DNA of 64,000 nucleotides, taken from contig CAYONZ010000014.1 in assembly GCA_964405465.1 (NCBI GenBank), positions 1 to 64,000 of the forward strand, given 5' to 3'. Position numbers and translations under genes: made by a program. This document shows positions 16,520 through 24,443 of the stretch, piece after piece; position 1 is the first letter of the stretch, and each line of letters begins with the position of its first letter. Source of the stretch: CAYONZ01 sp964405465 (GTDB taxonomy: Bacteria > Bdellovibrionota > Bdellovibrionia > Bdellovibrionales > JAMPXM01). The notes beneath the pieces are model-generated. The model saw nothing but the letters and a program-made list of their open reading frames with translations, was not told the origin of the DNA and did not search any database.

Positions 16520-18196
16520 ATGGCATTACGCGTCTTGTTGGCTGATGAAAGCAACGCCATTAAAAAAGTGATTCAACTCGCTCTGCAAGATTTCGGGGTC
16601 GAGGTTAAAGCTGTGCAAGTCGGGCTAGATGTGCTCGAAGTGGCACGGAGCTTTAGGCCTGATATTGTCTTTGCGGATGTCTTGTTGCAAAGACGTTCTG
16701 GCTACGAGGTCACTGCCGATCTTAAAAATGATCCAGGGCTTGCGCACATTCCTGTGGTCTTGATGTGGAGCTCATTTATGGAGCTCGATGAAAATTCATT
16801 CAATAACTGCCGCGCCAATGCTCGGCTTGAAAAACCATTTGATCTCGAAAATCTACGCTCACTGGTCTTAGATCTCGTACCCAAAACACAATCGCAAAAA
16901 ATTTCGCAGTACCTCGACTTTCCGCCAAATATTGCAGACCCAGTCCGAGCCGAGGAACGTGAACGCAAAGACAAGCTCAAGCAAATGGCCAAACGTGGGG
17001 CACAGGTGGATCCCGTACAAACACGTTCACAGCCTCAAGCTTCACACCCCGGCATACAGAATCAAACTTCTGCGGCCCCTCTCGGAACGCCTCTCGGAAC
17101 GCCTCTCGGAACGCCTCTCGGAACGCCTCTCGGAACACAAAGTCACCCTCAAAAAAGTCACTCTCAAATGAGTGCCGCAAAGACTCCGCCCTCGGCTCCC
17201 TCCAAAATGCCGTCAACCGGATCCGCAAAAACTCCTCCGGCACCGCCACGTGGAGCCCAGACTCCCAGCGTACCGCAGCGACCTGATGCCAAAGCAGAAG
17301 CGAGCAAAAACCAAGAGCGAAAATCTTGGTCGATGGAGAGCTTTCAAGATATTGAGTCGTTCGCAGAAGCAGAAGGCTTGGCTTCGCATGATCCTAGTGA
17401 TGACGAAGATTTTTCGCGCCTCAAACTCAACGACCTCCCGCAGCCCAAGGCTGACTCGCAGCGGGCAATTAAATCGGCCGCACGTGCCACTCCGACTGCG
17501 CCACCAAAATCGATCACGACCACTGCCGAAACCGCTGAGGCCGATGACGACGAACCCTGGTCGACTCAAGATCTTTCGCGATTTAAGCTAGATCTTCCTC
17601 CGGTGAATGTCGAAAGCGAAGAGCTCTCAGTATTGATTGATCTCAATAAAAATGAGGTCGAAGAAGTTCCTCGTGAATTCGCGTCGTCTCGACCAAAGCC
17701 GATTGTCAAAGATCATCGTGGTTATCAAGAGCCCGAAGAAGAAATCGAATTTAATGTGAGCGACGATGCTCATGATTTTTCCTCTCCTAAGACCTCACAT
17801 CATGATCAAGCCGAACAGACAGCTGATCAAGAGGCTGATACTTTGAATGACCACCGAACGCAGTTAGATGATGACGAAGAGGCGGTTTCGTTTGAACTTG
17901 ATCTCGGGCAAGGCCGAGACATTGCAACGCGAGAAACAGGGTCATTTGCATCGCAGTTTTCTGAGCTTGAACCTGATTTTTCGGCACCAGTGCAGACGAC
18001 TTCGTCAGCGAGCCGCACCTCCAACACGAAAATCCCTGAGCTCACAGTGGAGCAACTCGAGGAAATCGTGAGAGCCCAATCGATTTCGATCATTGAAGGC
18101 CTTGTTCACAAACTTGTTCCAGAAATCGCAACTCGTCTCATCCAAAAGGAATTGGATCGCTTACTTCGGGAAGAAGACGGAGAAATTTCACCATGA
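16520..18196 (+). CDS. Response regulator with long low-complexity linker and C-terminal helical tail
   Basis: About 558 residues. Residues 1-120 are a CheY-like receiver with phospho-acceptor Asp53 (IVFADVLL) and the conserved Lys105 (LEKPF). A Pro/Ser/Ala-rich linker follows, including PLGT repeated five times from a 12-bp minisatellite, then an acidic disordered region. The last 55 residues (ELTVEQLEEIVRAQSISIIE, then LVPEIATRLIQKELDRL) form a helix pair like the C-terminal tails found on some delta-proteobacterial polar or motility regulators. No DNA-binding domain is seen, so output is probably by protein contact. ATG 16520 follows GAGAG and gives a clean receiver. It overlaps nadC by four bases (ATGA). 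Confidence 0.8.
   Translation: MALRVLLADESNAIKKVIQLALQDFGVEVKAVQVGLDVLEVARSFRPDIVFADVLLQRRSGYEVTADLKNDPGLAHIPVVLMWSSFMELDENSFNNCRANARLEKPFDLENLRSLVLDLVPKTQSQKISQYLDFPPNIADPVRAEERERKDKLKQMAKRGAQVDPVQTRSQPQASHPGIQNQTSAAPLGTPLGTPLGTPLGTPLGTQSHPQKSHSQMSAAKTPPSAPSKMPSTGSAKTPPAPPRGAQTPSVPQRPDAKAEASKNQERKSWSMESFQDIESFAEAEGLASHDPSDDEDFSRLKLNDLPQPKADSQRAIKSAARATPTAPPKSITTTAETAEADDDEPWSTQDLSRFKLDLPPVNVESEELSVLIDLNKNEVEEVPREFASSRPKPIVKDHRGYQEPEEEIEFNVSDDAHDFSSPKTSHHDQAEQTADQEADTLNDHRTQLDDDEEAVSFELDLGQGRDIATRETGSFASQFSELEPDFSAPVQTTSSASRTSNTKIPELTVEQLEEIVRAQSISIIEGLVHKLVPEIATRLIQKELDRLLREEDGEISP
17078..17137. repeat. 12-bp in-frame minisatellite, five copies
   Basis: CCTCTCGGAACG repeats five times without interruption (17078, 17090, 17102, 17114, 17126; the last ends ACA). 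It encodes PLGT units in the linker of the response regulator, so copy-number change would alter linker length but keep frame. Confidence 0.95.
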
Positions 18197-19035
18197 CACT
18201 CTTAGACCTTATTCATGTGGCACTCAAAGAAGACATGCCACATGGAGACCTTACCACCGATTCTTTGGCACTTTCTCCCCGCATTGGCGAGGCCCGCCTG
18301 ATTGCCAAGCAAGATATGATCTTGTCAGGCACAGGTCCCTTCGAGCAAACGATGCTGGTTCTAGATCCCACAGCTCGTGTGGAGTGGCATTTCAAAGAAG
18401 GTGATTGGGTTTTGGATCGACAGATTCTTTGCCACATCAATGGCGACCTAATTCAAGTTTTGAAAGCTGAGCGTGTCGCTTTGAATTTTGTTGGCCATCT
18501 CTCTGGTATTGCCACATTCACTCGCTCTTTCGTTAAACAAGTCGAACACACCAAGACTCGCATACTCGACACGCGCAAGACTCTACCTGGCTACCGCGAC
18601 CTTGAAAAACGCGCGGTTGCTCATGGTGGCGGGCACAATCACCGCAAAAGCTTGAGCGATGCTATTTTAATCAAAGACAATCATATCATGGTGGCTGGCG
18701 GACTCACCAACGCTGTTCACCGTGCTCGCAATCACAGTAAAGAAAAACTCGAGGTCGAGTGCGGAACACTGGCCGAAGTTCGTGAGGCTGTTGCCCTTAA
18801 GGTCGATCGTATCTTGCTCGACAATATGACCAATGATCAACTCAAAGAAGCCGTCAAAATTGTGCCAGCCGGTATCGAAACGGAAGCCAGCGGCAATATG
18901 TCACTTGATCGCGTGCGCAGTGTTGCGGAGATTGGCGTTGATTTTATAAGTGTCGGTGCGCTGACGCACTCAGCTCCTGTCGCCGACATCAGCCTCATTT
19001 TTGATTGGCAGCAGAGCGAACAACCCGCGATTTGA
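18193..19035 (+). CDS. nadC: Nicotinate-nucleotide pyrophosphorylase (quinolinate phosphoribosyltransferase)
   Basis: Converts quinolinate and PRPP into nicotinate mononucleotide with loss of CO2 in de novo NAD synthesis. The 280-residue length is standard. Family landmarks are present: EDMPHGDLTTDS near the N-terminus, the active-site stretch DTRKTLPGYRDLEKRAV, the basic GGGHNHRKSLSDAILIKDNH, and VDFISVGALTHS near the end. The ATG overlaps the stop of the response-regulator gene (ATGA), which implies translational coupling to an unrelated signalling gene. birA, another cofactor gene, follows after a 435-base gap. Confidence 0.97.
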   Translation: MTLLDLIHVALKEDMPHGDLTTDSLALSPRIGEARLIAKQDMILSGTGPFEQTMLVLDPTARVEWHFKEGDWVLDRQILCHINGDLIQVLKAERVALNFVGHLSGIATFTRSFVKQVEHTKTRILDTRKTLPGYRDLEKRAVAHGGGHNHRKSLSDAILIKDNHIMVAGGLTNAVHRARNHSKEKLEVECGTLAEVREAVALKVDRILLDNMTNDQLKEAVKIVPAGIETEASGNMSLDRVRSVAEIGVDFISVGALTHSAPVADISLIFDWQQSEQPAI

Positions 19036-19131
19036 CAAAAAACTATAAATTTTGAAAATGCACCACTCCAGAGCGAGCTCACCTGTTGACGAACCCTAGT
19101 TCGACTTGATCAAATCTCGTCAAGAGCTAGA

Positions 19132-19470
19132 GTGAATGGCGCATGCTCGTGTGTGTGTTTTAGTGAGGCTGTGGCAGCTGCTGTGTGGACTTCCGTGACC
19201 GCTGATTTGGCTGCTGCTACCTATTTGCTGCTGTACCAGCGGCTACCACCAATGACCACACTTTGTGCTGCGGCAGCCGCCAAACTTGCTGCCACAGAAG
19301 GCACGACAGCTGCCGCTGCGTTTGCGGCAGCGGAGGAAACACGCTCGATGCCGAGTCGGAGTTTGAGGCTTCGCTTGGAGGCGGAGAACCATCTACAATG
19401 GCTGAACCACTTGAAGCCTCTCTGGTGATCGAAGGCAAACTGGATCTAAAGAAATGAACAAGGAGAATTT
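19132..19470 (+). other. CTG/GCG-rich stretch between nadC and birA
   Basis: This gap is compositionally unlike its surroundings: it is dense in CTG, TGC and GCG triplets and has several small inverted repeats. One clear hairpin is GCTGCCGC/GCGGCAGC at 19309-19331. Open frames on both strands give Ala-rich or Cys-rich translations, which is what triplet-rich DNA produces by itself. The plus frame ending at 19457 has the most protein-like C-terminus. The part 19036-19131 shows nothing recognisable. It may be a decayed gene, a structured RNA or a small Cys-rich gene. Confidence 0.5.
19263..19457 (+). CDS. Possible small Cys-rich protein upstream of birA
   Basis: A 64-residue frame from a TTG. 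Seven cysteines occur within the first 25 residues (CC near the start, then TCCHRRHDSCRCVCGSGG), followed by an acidic, ordinary-looking tail (GGEPSTMAEPLEASLVIEGK). The same frame continues upstream past one TGA as further Cys-rich sequence (GCGSCCVDFRDR, then FGCCYLF), so the gene may be interrupted or the true start lost. It ends 13 bases before the birA GTG, as an operon partner would. No ribosome site precedes the TTG. Metal binding would be a guess from the cysteines alone. It could equally be a by-product of CTG-rich DNA. Confidence 0.28.
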   Translation: MCCGSRQTCCHRRHDSCRCVCGSGGNTLDAESEFEASLGGGEPSTMAEPLEASLVIEGKLDLKK

Positions 19471-20205
19471 GTGAAACAAGATGCCCCTCTCAAAACAATC
19501 GCACAATGGACATCCGATTGGGCCGATGCCAAGGGTTTAAAGGTCTGGTACCAACCCGAAATTTCGAGCACCAATACCTTTGCTAAAGATCACCTGAACA
19601 ACTCCTCCTTGTTTCCATTTTTACTTTATCTAGCTGACAAACAAAGTGCGGGACGCGGTCGCGGCCAAAACTCTTGGTCGAATCCCGAGCCCGGCACAGC
19701 ACTCTTGAGCACTTGGTGCTGGTTTTTAAAAGCTTCGCCACAACCTGTGCTCTCCCCTCTCGTGGGACTAGCTGTGTATCGAGCCGCATCGAGCACTTGG
19801 CCCCAGCTTAAGTTCAACCTGAAGGCACCAAATGATCTTTATTTAGGCGCAAAAAAAGTAGCAGGAATTTTGATCGAAACAATTCAGCAAGGACAAGAGT
19901 TTCGCGTCTTGGTTGGCATTGGCCTAAATGTGCGCCATGCCCCCAAAGAGGTGGACATTGCGACATGCCTTGAAGAGGAAGTTGCTGTAGATGAACGTCA
20001 TTGGAATCAATTTCTGCAGAACCTCCACCAAAATCTCGATCTCGCGATACGCAAAGGGCAAGCCGCGACGATCGCAGCCGAAGATCGCATCGCTTTAAAG
20101 AACGCGCTGAACCTCCATCCCCTTCTGCAGCACGCAATTTTGGATGTCGATGAACGTGGACAAATTAAAAATGCCCAAGGCATTATAGCCTGGCATCAAA
20201 TTTAA
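19471..20205 (+). CDS. birA: Biotin--[acetyl-CoA-carboxylase] ligase
   Basis: Attaches biotin to the carboxyl carrier protein of acetyl-CoA carboxylase. The 244-residue protein is the catalytic-domain-only form, lacking the N-terminal DNA-binding domain of E. coli BirA, so it is probably not a repressor. The biotinyl-AMP loop reads GRGRGQNSWSNPEPGTALLS and the substrate motif is LKAPNDLYLGAKKVAGILIE. A GTG start with AAGGAG six bases upstream is chosen. The thioredoxin-like gene follows after 23 bases, so the two are probably co-transcribed. Confidence 0.93.
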   Translation: MKQDAPLKTIAQWTSDWADAKGLKVWYQPEISSTNTFAKDHLNNSSLFPFLLYLADKQSAGRGRGQNSWSNPEPGTALLSTWCWFLKASPQPVLSPLVGLAVYRAASSTWPQLKFNLKAPNDLYLGAKKVAGILIETIQQGQEFRVLVGIGLNVRHAPKEVDIATCLEEEVAVDERHWNQFLQNLHQNLDLAIRKGQAATIAAEDRIALKNALNLHPLLQHAILDVDERGQIKNAQGIIAWHQI

Positions 20206-20228
20206 GGTTTTAATCACAGGAGAACTCG

Positions 20229-20786
20229 ATGGCTCTCACGCATACACCAGATCCCTCGCTCGGCGAATTGTGCCCAGACTTTAAGTTGCCAGGAGTGGAT
20301 GGTCGCACTCACCAACTGACCGATTACCAAAATAAATCAGCCTTGCTGGTGATGTTTATTTGCAATCACTGCCCCTATGTTAAAGCGATTGAAGACCGCT
20401 TGATCGCGTTAGGCAAAGATTTGATACCAAAAGGTTTGGGTATGGTGGCAATCAGCTCAAACAACGCCGCTAAATATCCAGAAGACTCATTTGAAAACAT
20501 GCGCAAACTGGCCGAAGCCAAATCGTATCCGTTTGGCTATCTCTATGACGAATCGCAAGAGGTGGCTCGTCGTTTTGGCGCGGTTTGCACTCCAGATTTT
20601 TTTCTCTACGACCAAAATTTAAAACTCGCTTATCGGGGACGTCTCGATGACTCATGGAAAGATGCCAGCCTGGTCACCTCACAAGAACTTCGCGCTGCCA
20701 TTGAAGCGCTCTTACGTAATGAAAAACCATCACCGCATCAAAAGCCCTCAATGGGTTGCAGTATCAAATGGAAGGAGCACGATTAA
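20229..20786 (+). CDS. Thioredoxin-like family protein with CNHC motif
   Basis: The 185-residue protein has the AhpC/TSA-thioredoxin fold pattern (LGELCPDFKLPGVDG) and a redox pair Cys45-Asn-His-Cys48 in FICNHCPYVKA, typical of an uncharacterised thioredoxin-like family. The cis-Pro loop (AVCTPDFFLYD) is present, with an extra Cys before it. No signal peptide is seen, so it is likely a cytoplasmic reductase or peroxidase-like protein. AGGAG precedes the ATG. It follows birA and its stop overlaps the start of the next gene by one base (TAATG), so translation is coupled. Confidence 0.88.
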   Translation: MALTHTPDPSLGELCPDFKLPGVDGRTHQLTDYQNKSALLVMFICNHCPYVKAIEDRLIALGKDLIPKGLGMVAISSNNAAKYPEDSFENMRKLAEAKSYPFGYLYDESQEVARRFGAVCTPDFFLYDQNLKLAYRGRLDDSWKDASLVTSQELRAAIEALLRNEKPSPHQKPSMGCSIKWKEHD

Positions 20787-21331
20787 TGAAATGGATCGTC
20801 GGCGGCGTCATTGCCGCACTCTTTGGCTTGATCATTAGTTTGTTTTTCCGTTTGCAAGCATTCAAGCCCGTGTTGCTCGAAACCCAGCAAGTTCCTGAAA
20901 TGAAATTGATCTTTAAAAATCATCTCGGACCCTACTACAAGATTGTACCCACTATTGAAGAGGTCGAAAAATATGTTCGTGCCAATGGCGAAACTTGTGA
21001 ATTGAGTTTTGGCGAATATCTTGATGACCCAGACAAAGAAGACCAAGATCGCTTACGAAGCATTGGTGGCTGCTTGACCTCCAAAGCTTGGGAAAATCTG
21101 CCAACGGACTATTTACAAAAAACAATTCCCCCGCGCTTTGCCCTGATCGCTCATTTTTCTGGTGCCCCATCGATTGGGCCCTACAAGGTCTATCCCAAAG
21201 CCGCTGATTGGATGAAGGAAAACGGTTACAGGCAAAATGCACCCATTCTCGAAGTCTACAAAATTATCAATGACCGAGAAGTTGAAACGACCTACTACTT
21301 TCCGATAGAAAAAATCGACACTAAAAAGTAG
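20786..21331 (+). CDS. Membrane-anchored GyrI-like domain protein
   Basis: About 181 residues from the ATG at 20786, preceded by GAAGGAG. One N-terminal membrane segment (IVGGVIAALFGLIISLFF) anchors the protein. The rest resembles the GyrI-like small-molecule-binding fold: KNHLGPYYKIVPTIEEVEKY, then SGAPSIGPYKVYPKAADWM and APILEVYKI. Family members are standalone effector-binding domains; a membrane-anchored one facing the periplasm is a less common arrangement. The ligand is unknown. It is the last gene of birA / thioredoxin-like / GyrI-like. Confidence 0.68.
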   Translation: MKWIVGGVIAALFGLIISLFFRLQAFKPVLLETQQVPEMKLIFKNHLGPYYKIVPTIEEVEKYVRANGETCELSFGEYLDDPDKEDQDRLRSIGGCLTSKAWENLPTDYLQKTIPPRFALIAHFSGAPSIGPYKVYPKAADWMKENGYRQNAPILEVYKIINDREVETTYYFPIEKIDTKK

Positions 21332-21432
21332 TCGTCTTAAAATTGACAGCATAAAAACCGAAGCTCACGTGTAAGAGCCCTTCTCTTGGCCAAACACCAG
21401 CAGATGGTTTAAGCAGATGCGGCTAGCAAAAC

Positions 21433-22557
21433 TCACCAACTGCTACCAAATCCATAGACGAATGATTTTGAAGTCTCGCCGACGGCTGGTTTATAAACCT
21501 CAGCTCCAGCGCTAAAGTGCCAACCTCGCCAGTCTTTTTCAAATTCAACTCGTGTGGCATTTGCTTTTGATGAATCAAGTTTATTGACATAATTCGTCGC
21601 CCCAACATCGATGGTCCATGAAGTCCCGACGTAAAAGCTGGCTTTAACATCAGTTTGCGAGTCTAAAAAACTCTGCACCGAAGATTCATAACCACTCGAG
21701 ACAAATCCTGTGAAACTCGCATTATCAAGATACTGGAGGTAGCTCTGCACATCTTTATCGTAAGTGTAACGGGTGTGGTGAACCTTAAACCCCAACAACT
21801 CAAGAGGTTGAAATCTCAATCCAAGGCCAATAGATTTTTGAGCAATCGAGCTCTTTCCAGATATCGGCCGGGTCGCGCCAGTCAATCTCCGTTGAATGGT
21901 GCCGCTGAAACTCTGTTGAAACGCCAAATATCCGAGCGTCACTGAATATCCGAGCGTAGGCACAAACTCATCATCATCGAACTCATCGTCCTCATCGGTT
22001 TCTTGATGATTTGCATTCTTTGCCACACTCAAATTCGATTTGCCATTTGTAGCAGGGGTTTTCGCAACATTTTTTGAGTTGGATGCTTTCTCGTGAGCCG
22101 TCTTTTTTGTCACGAGATCAAAATTCTGCGAAAAAGTCAGGCTTGGTCCCCAGTTGTTAGTACCTTCTTCGGGAGTCGTAGAATAAAGAAAATCACCGTC
22201 GAGAGAAAACTTGTCGGGCACCTCTATTCCGCCACCAAACATCACGTCATGGGTGATGTCGACAATTTCTGCACCCGAAGTTTGGGTGGATTTCGTACGG
22301 TGTCGGGTGTAGCCGATATTCCAGTTTTTTTTGGGGTCGGTCTTTTTCTCACGCTCGAGATCAGCAGAGTATTGCGCTCCAAACGAAGAGGTGGAGGTGC
22401 TGCTCGCGCCCGAAAACTCAAGCCCCTTCCCCATCGAAACATGCGGAGAGACTAAAGAAATCAGCGATGGCACAAGCAACAAACCTTTGTGTTTATTGAT
22501 AAGCAAATTGCAGCATGGCTTTATAAATAAATTTGATTTACCAACGCATTTTTCCAT
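21433..22557 (-). CDS. Predicted outer-membrane beta-barrel protein
   Basis: A 374-residue protein with an N-terminal hydrophobic stretch (GLLLVPSLISLVSPHVSMG) that could be a signal peptide, though the lead before it is long. The mature part is rich in alternating polar/hydrophobic strands with Gly and aromatic girdles (NWGPSLTFSQNFDLV, SFYVGTSWTIDVGATNYV) and ends in FGSSW, an aromatic C-terminus typical of barrel proteins. An acidic insert (DEDDEFDDDEF, around residues 195-207) would be a loop. No transporter family is recognised. It is alone, with an unremarkable gap on both sides. Confidence 0.65.
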   Translation of the reverse strand: MEKCVGKSNLFIKPCCNLLINKHKGLLLVPSLISLVSPHVSMGKGLEFSGASSTSTSSFGAQYSADLEREKKTDPKKNWNIGYTRHRTKSTQTSGAEIVDITHDVMFGGGIEVPDKFSLDGDFLYSTTPEEGTNNWGPSLTFSQNFDLVTKKTAHEKASNSKNVAKTPATNGKSNLSVAKNANHQETDEDDEFDDDEFVPTLGYSVTLGYLAFQQSFSGTIQRRLTGATRPISGKSSIAQKSIGLGLRFQPLELLGFKVHHTRYTYDKDVQSYLQYLDNASFTGFVSSGYESSVQSFLDSQTDVKASFYVGTSWTIDVGATNYVNKLDSSKANATRVEFEKDWRGWHFSAGAEVYKPAVGETSKSFVYGFGSSW

Positions 22558-22650
22558 CTACTTGATCTCCCCCTCAGCAAACAACGGCGCCTGCGCTTGG
22601 TCTACTCGACTTTACGCAGCTGCGTGATCTATTTTGCGCTACTCTTTGAA

Positions 22651-23454
22651 TTATTTTACACTTCGTAAAATATTTTGCGCCATTTGAGCAATGGGAGCAA
22701 TGGGGGACTTTGTGGCCTGGACCAAAAGCTGACGAGCTTTTGCTTTAAGCTCTGGTGAAGATGAGTCCTCACTCAGCGTGCGTCCCAACATTTGTAGACT
22801 CACCAACTGAGGGTAGATCAAAGAAACATTTTGCCCGAGACCAGAATCTTCATCTGCTGAAACAGGAGCAGATTTTTTGCAATCCGTGAGACTCAAACAC
22901 GGAGGCTCATCGAGGACCGACTTCAAAAACGAAAGTTCAGCAGAATTGGAGGCCTCTCGCCCCACCAAAAATGCCAGCGTCCCTCGCTCATTTAATTTTT
23001 CGGTCGCTAAATCATGGTAACCCTTGCGAAGCTCTGCTTTGAGCTCTGGCGATAAACCACGTAGTTCAGAATCAAGTCTTGGGTCATTGTCATTCTTTGA
23101 AAGAAGAACTTCGCGCAAAATCAACCAACGTCGTTGATCATCAGACTTCAAATTCTGTGGCAACGGTAGAAACTCAGAAGCGCTGCTAGCTTGGGCTTCA
23201 TTCTCTCCAGCTAAATGTCGAGAGACCAGGGCACCACCGGCCTCGTCTTTGCTGCCCTGAGGAACAACCGCAGCCGCATCTTCAATTTTTTTATCTACCT
23301 GCACGGCTGGGGCGAGTTTTGTGGTCGCAAGGTGAACACGTTCACCTTTTGCTGGGCGCACCTCAAGCTGAGCTTGCCAAAAAAGCAAGCCCGCTGCTGA
23401 GAGAGCAAAAACAAAGAGAGAACGTTTACCTAAAATCATTGACCAATTGTCCAT
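22651..23454 (-). CDS. Membrane-anchored or exported protein of unknown function
   Basis: About 267 residues from ATG 23454; TTG 23469 and ATG 23439 are alternatives and none has a clear ribosome site. An N-terminal segment (SLFVFALSAAGLLFWQAQL) is a membrane anchor or signal. The rest is helical and charged, with repeated Leu-rich stretches (PELKAELRKGYHDLATEKL) and a C-terminal part like a helical-repeat protein (ELKAKARQLLVQATKSPIAP). Four cysteines are present, including PCLSLTDCKK. No known domain. Its start lies inside the 3' end of the upstream HEARH protein gene, so the two are co-transcribed. Confidence 0.6.
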   Translation of the reverse strand: MDNWSMILGKRSLFVFALSAAGLLFWQAQLEVRPAKGERVHLATTKLAPAVQVDKKIEDAAAVVPQGSKDEAGGALVSRHLAGENEAQASSASEFLPLPQNLKSDDQRRWLILREVLLSKNDNDPRLDSELRGLSPELKAELRKGYHDLATEKLNERGTLAFLVGREASNSAELSFLKSVLDEPPCLSLTDCKKSAPVSADEDSGLGQNVSLIYPQLVSLQMLGRTLSEDSSSPELKAKARQLLVQATKSPIAPIAQMAQNILRSVK

Positions 23455-24097
23455 ATGAATTTGGATCAATAATGCGTTTCATTTGATCGTCGCTGTATAG
23501 ACGTGCATCCATGCGAACTTTGTCATTGCAGCTTGCGCAAAATTTTTCGATGTTTTTCAACAATATCAACGATGATCCGTAAGAACCGAATGGAGTGGTG
23601 TCGCAACCTGGCTTTCCTGCCAAGCCAATTCCTGTCCAAATGCTCGTGACATCCTGTCCATTGGCATCGCGAAATGGAGTTGGACAATTGGCATGTCCCC
23701 AGTTTCCATTCTGCGTTTCAGTGTGCCTTGCCTCATGATAAACAACCATCAATCGGGCAATCTGCGGATGACTGAACTTCACATAATTCTGCGTGAGATA
23801 CATCGTGTGGTCTCCGCCCCAAAAAGGCATAACACAAGCTACGGCGCCGCCGCCGCCACAATCATTCATGCTAACAGTGTCAATGCGCGTGACGAACCAA
23901 TTGGTTAAGCCAGCTCCTGACATTCCACCAAAAATTTTAGCTCCAAACGGTGTCATCTGTGGTCCTTGAACCGTTTGCACAAACTGTAAGTCCTGGGTCA
24001 TCTGTTGCGCAATGGGCGCAGGTACGGATCGATCAAAATCAAGCGCAAAACTCGGCGCGCTCGAAAGAAGAAGAACACATAGAAGAAATCTATTCAT
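23426..24097 (-). CDS. Exported protein with an HExxH-like motif
   Basis: The 223-residue protein starts with a signal peptide (FLLCVLLLSSAPSFA). The stretch LMVVYHEARHTETQNGNWGH contains HEARH, which fits HExxH, with a further His 13 residues on (WGHANC) that could be a third metal ligand. Overall it resembles a small secreted zinc-peptidase but no family is recognised. At least six cysteines (DCGGGGAVAC, CASC) suggest disulfides in the periplasm or outside. The ribosome site is an unbroken run of seven G residues directly ahead of CTTATG. Its 3' end overlaps the start of the next gene. Confidence 0.62.
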   Translation of the reverse strand: MNRFLLCVLLLSSAPSFALDFDRSVPAPIAQQMTQDLQFVQTVQGPQMTPFGAKIFGGMSGAGLTNWFVTRIDTVSMNDCGGGGAVACVMPFWGGDHTMYLTQNYVKFSHPQIARLMVVYHEARHTETQNGNWGHANCPTPFRDANGQDVTSIWTGIGLAGKPGCDTTPFGSYGSSLILLKNIEKFCASCNDKVRMDARLYSDDQMKRIIDPNSYGQLVNDFR

Positions 24098-24283
24098 AAG
24101 CCCCCCCTGGCCATTGTTGTAAAACCAAAAAATTTCAGCCTCATGCTGTTTAAACTTTTGATCCTCGCTTAAAATGCTATTTGCAAAACCAACTACTGTC
24201 GAGAGGGCAGTTCAAAAAAAATGCGGCTGATCATAAAAAAATCAGCGGCAAAAGAAACTTTTTTTTCGTATCCACGCGTTTCA

Positions 24284-24312
24284 CTTATAATAGCTATAAC
24301 CAAAACTCTAAA
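24284..24312 (-). promoter_or_regulatory. Candidate sigma70-type promoter for the HEARH protein gene
   Basis: On the minus strand TTTAGA, a 17-base spacer and TATAAG occur about 190 bases ahead of the HEARH-protein ATG. The -35 match is weak. The surrounding gap (24098-24443) holds no convincing gene; it includes a run of eight A residues (minus strand) and nothing else I can name. Confidence 0.25.
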
Positions 24313-24443
24313 CAGTTTGTGGCGCGAGTCCGAAGCGACGATGTCTCGGTATTCGGCAGCGCAGGTCATTCGTGCGCGATTCTTCAATTCCGTTCTTCAG
24401 CACCATTCACCGGCGGAACTCACCGCCACAACTCTCAGGAGCA

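Noticed and set aside
17078..17137. Possible CRISPR-like array
   Set aside because: Units are 12 bp with no spacers and lie in frame in a gene; it is a minisatellite.
19194..19262. TGA read as selenocysteine in the Cys-rich frame
   Set aside because: No recognisable SECIS-type hairpin placed correctly and no start upstream; an ordinary stop or decay is simpler.
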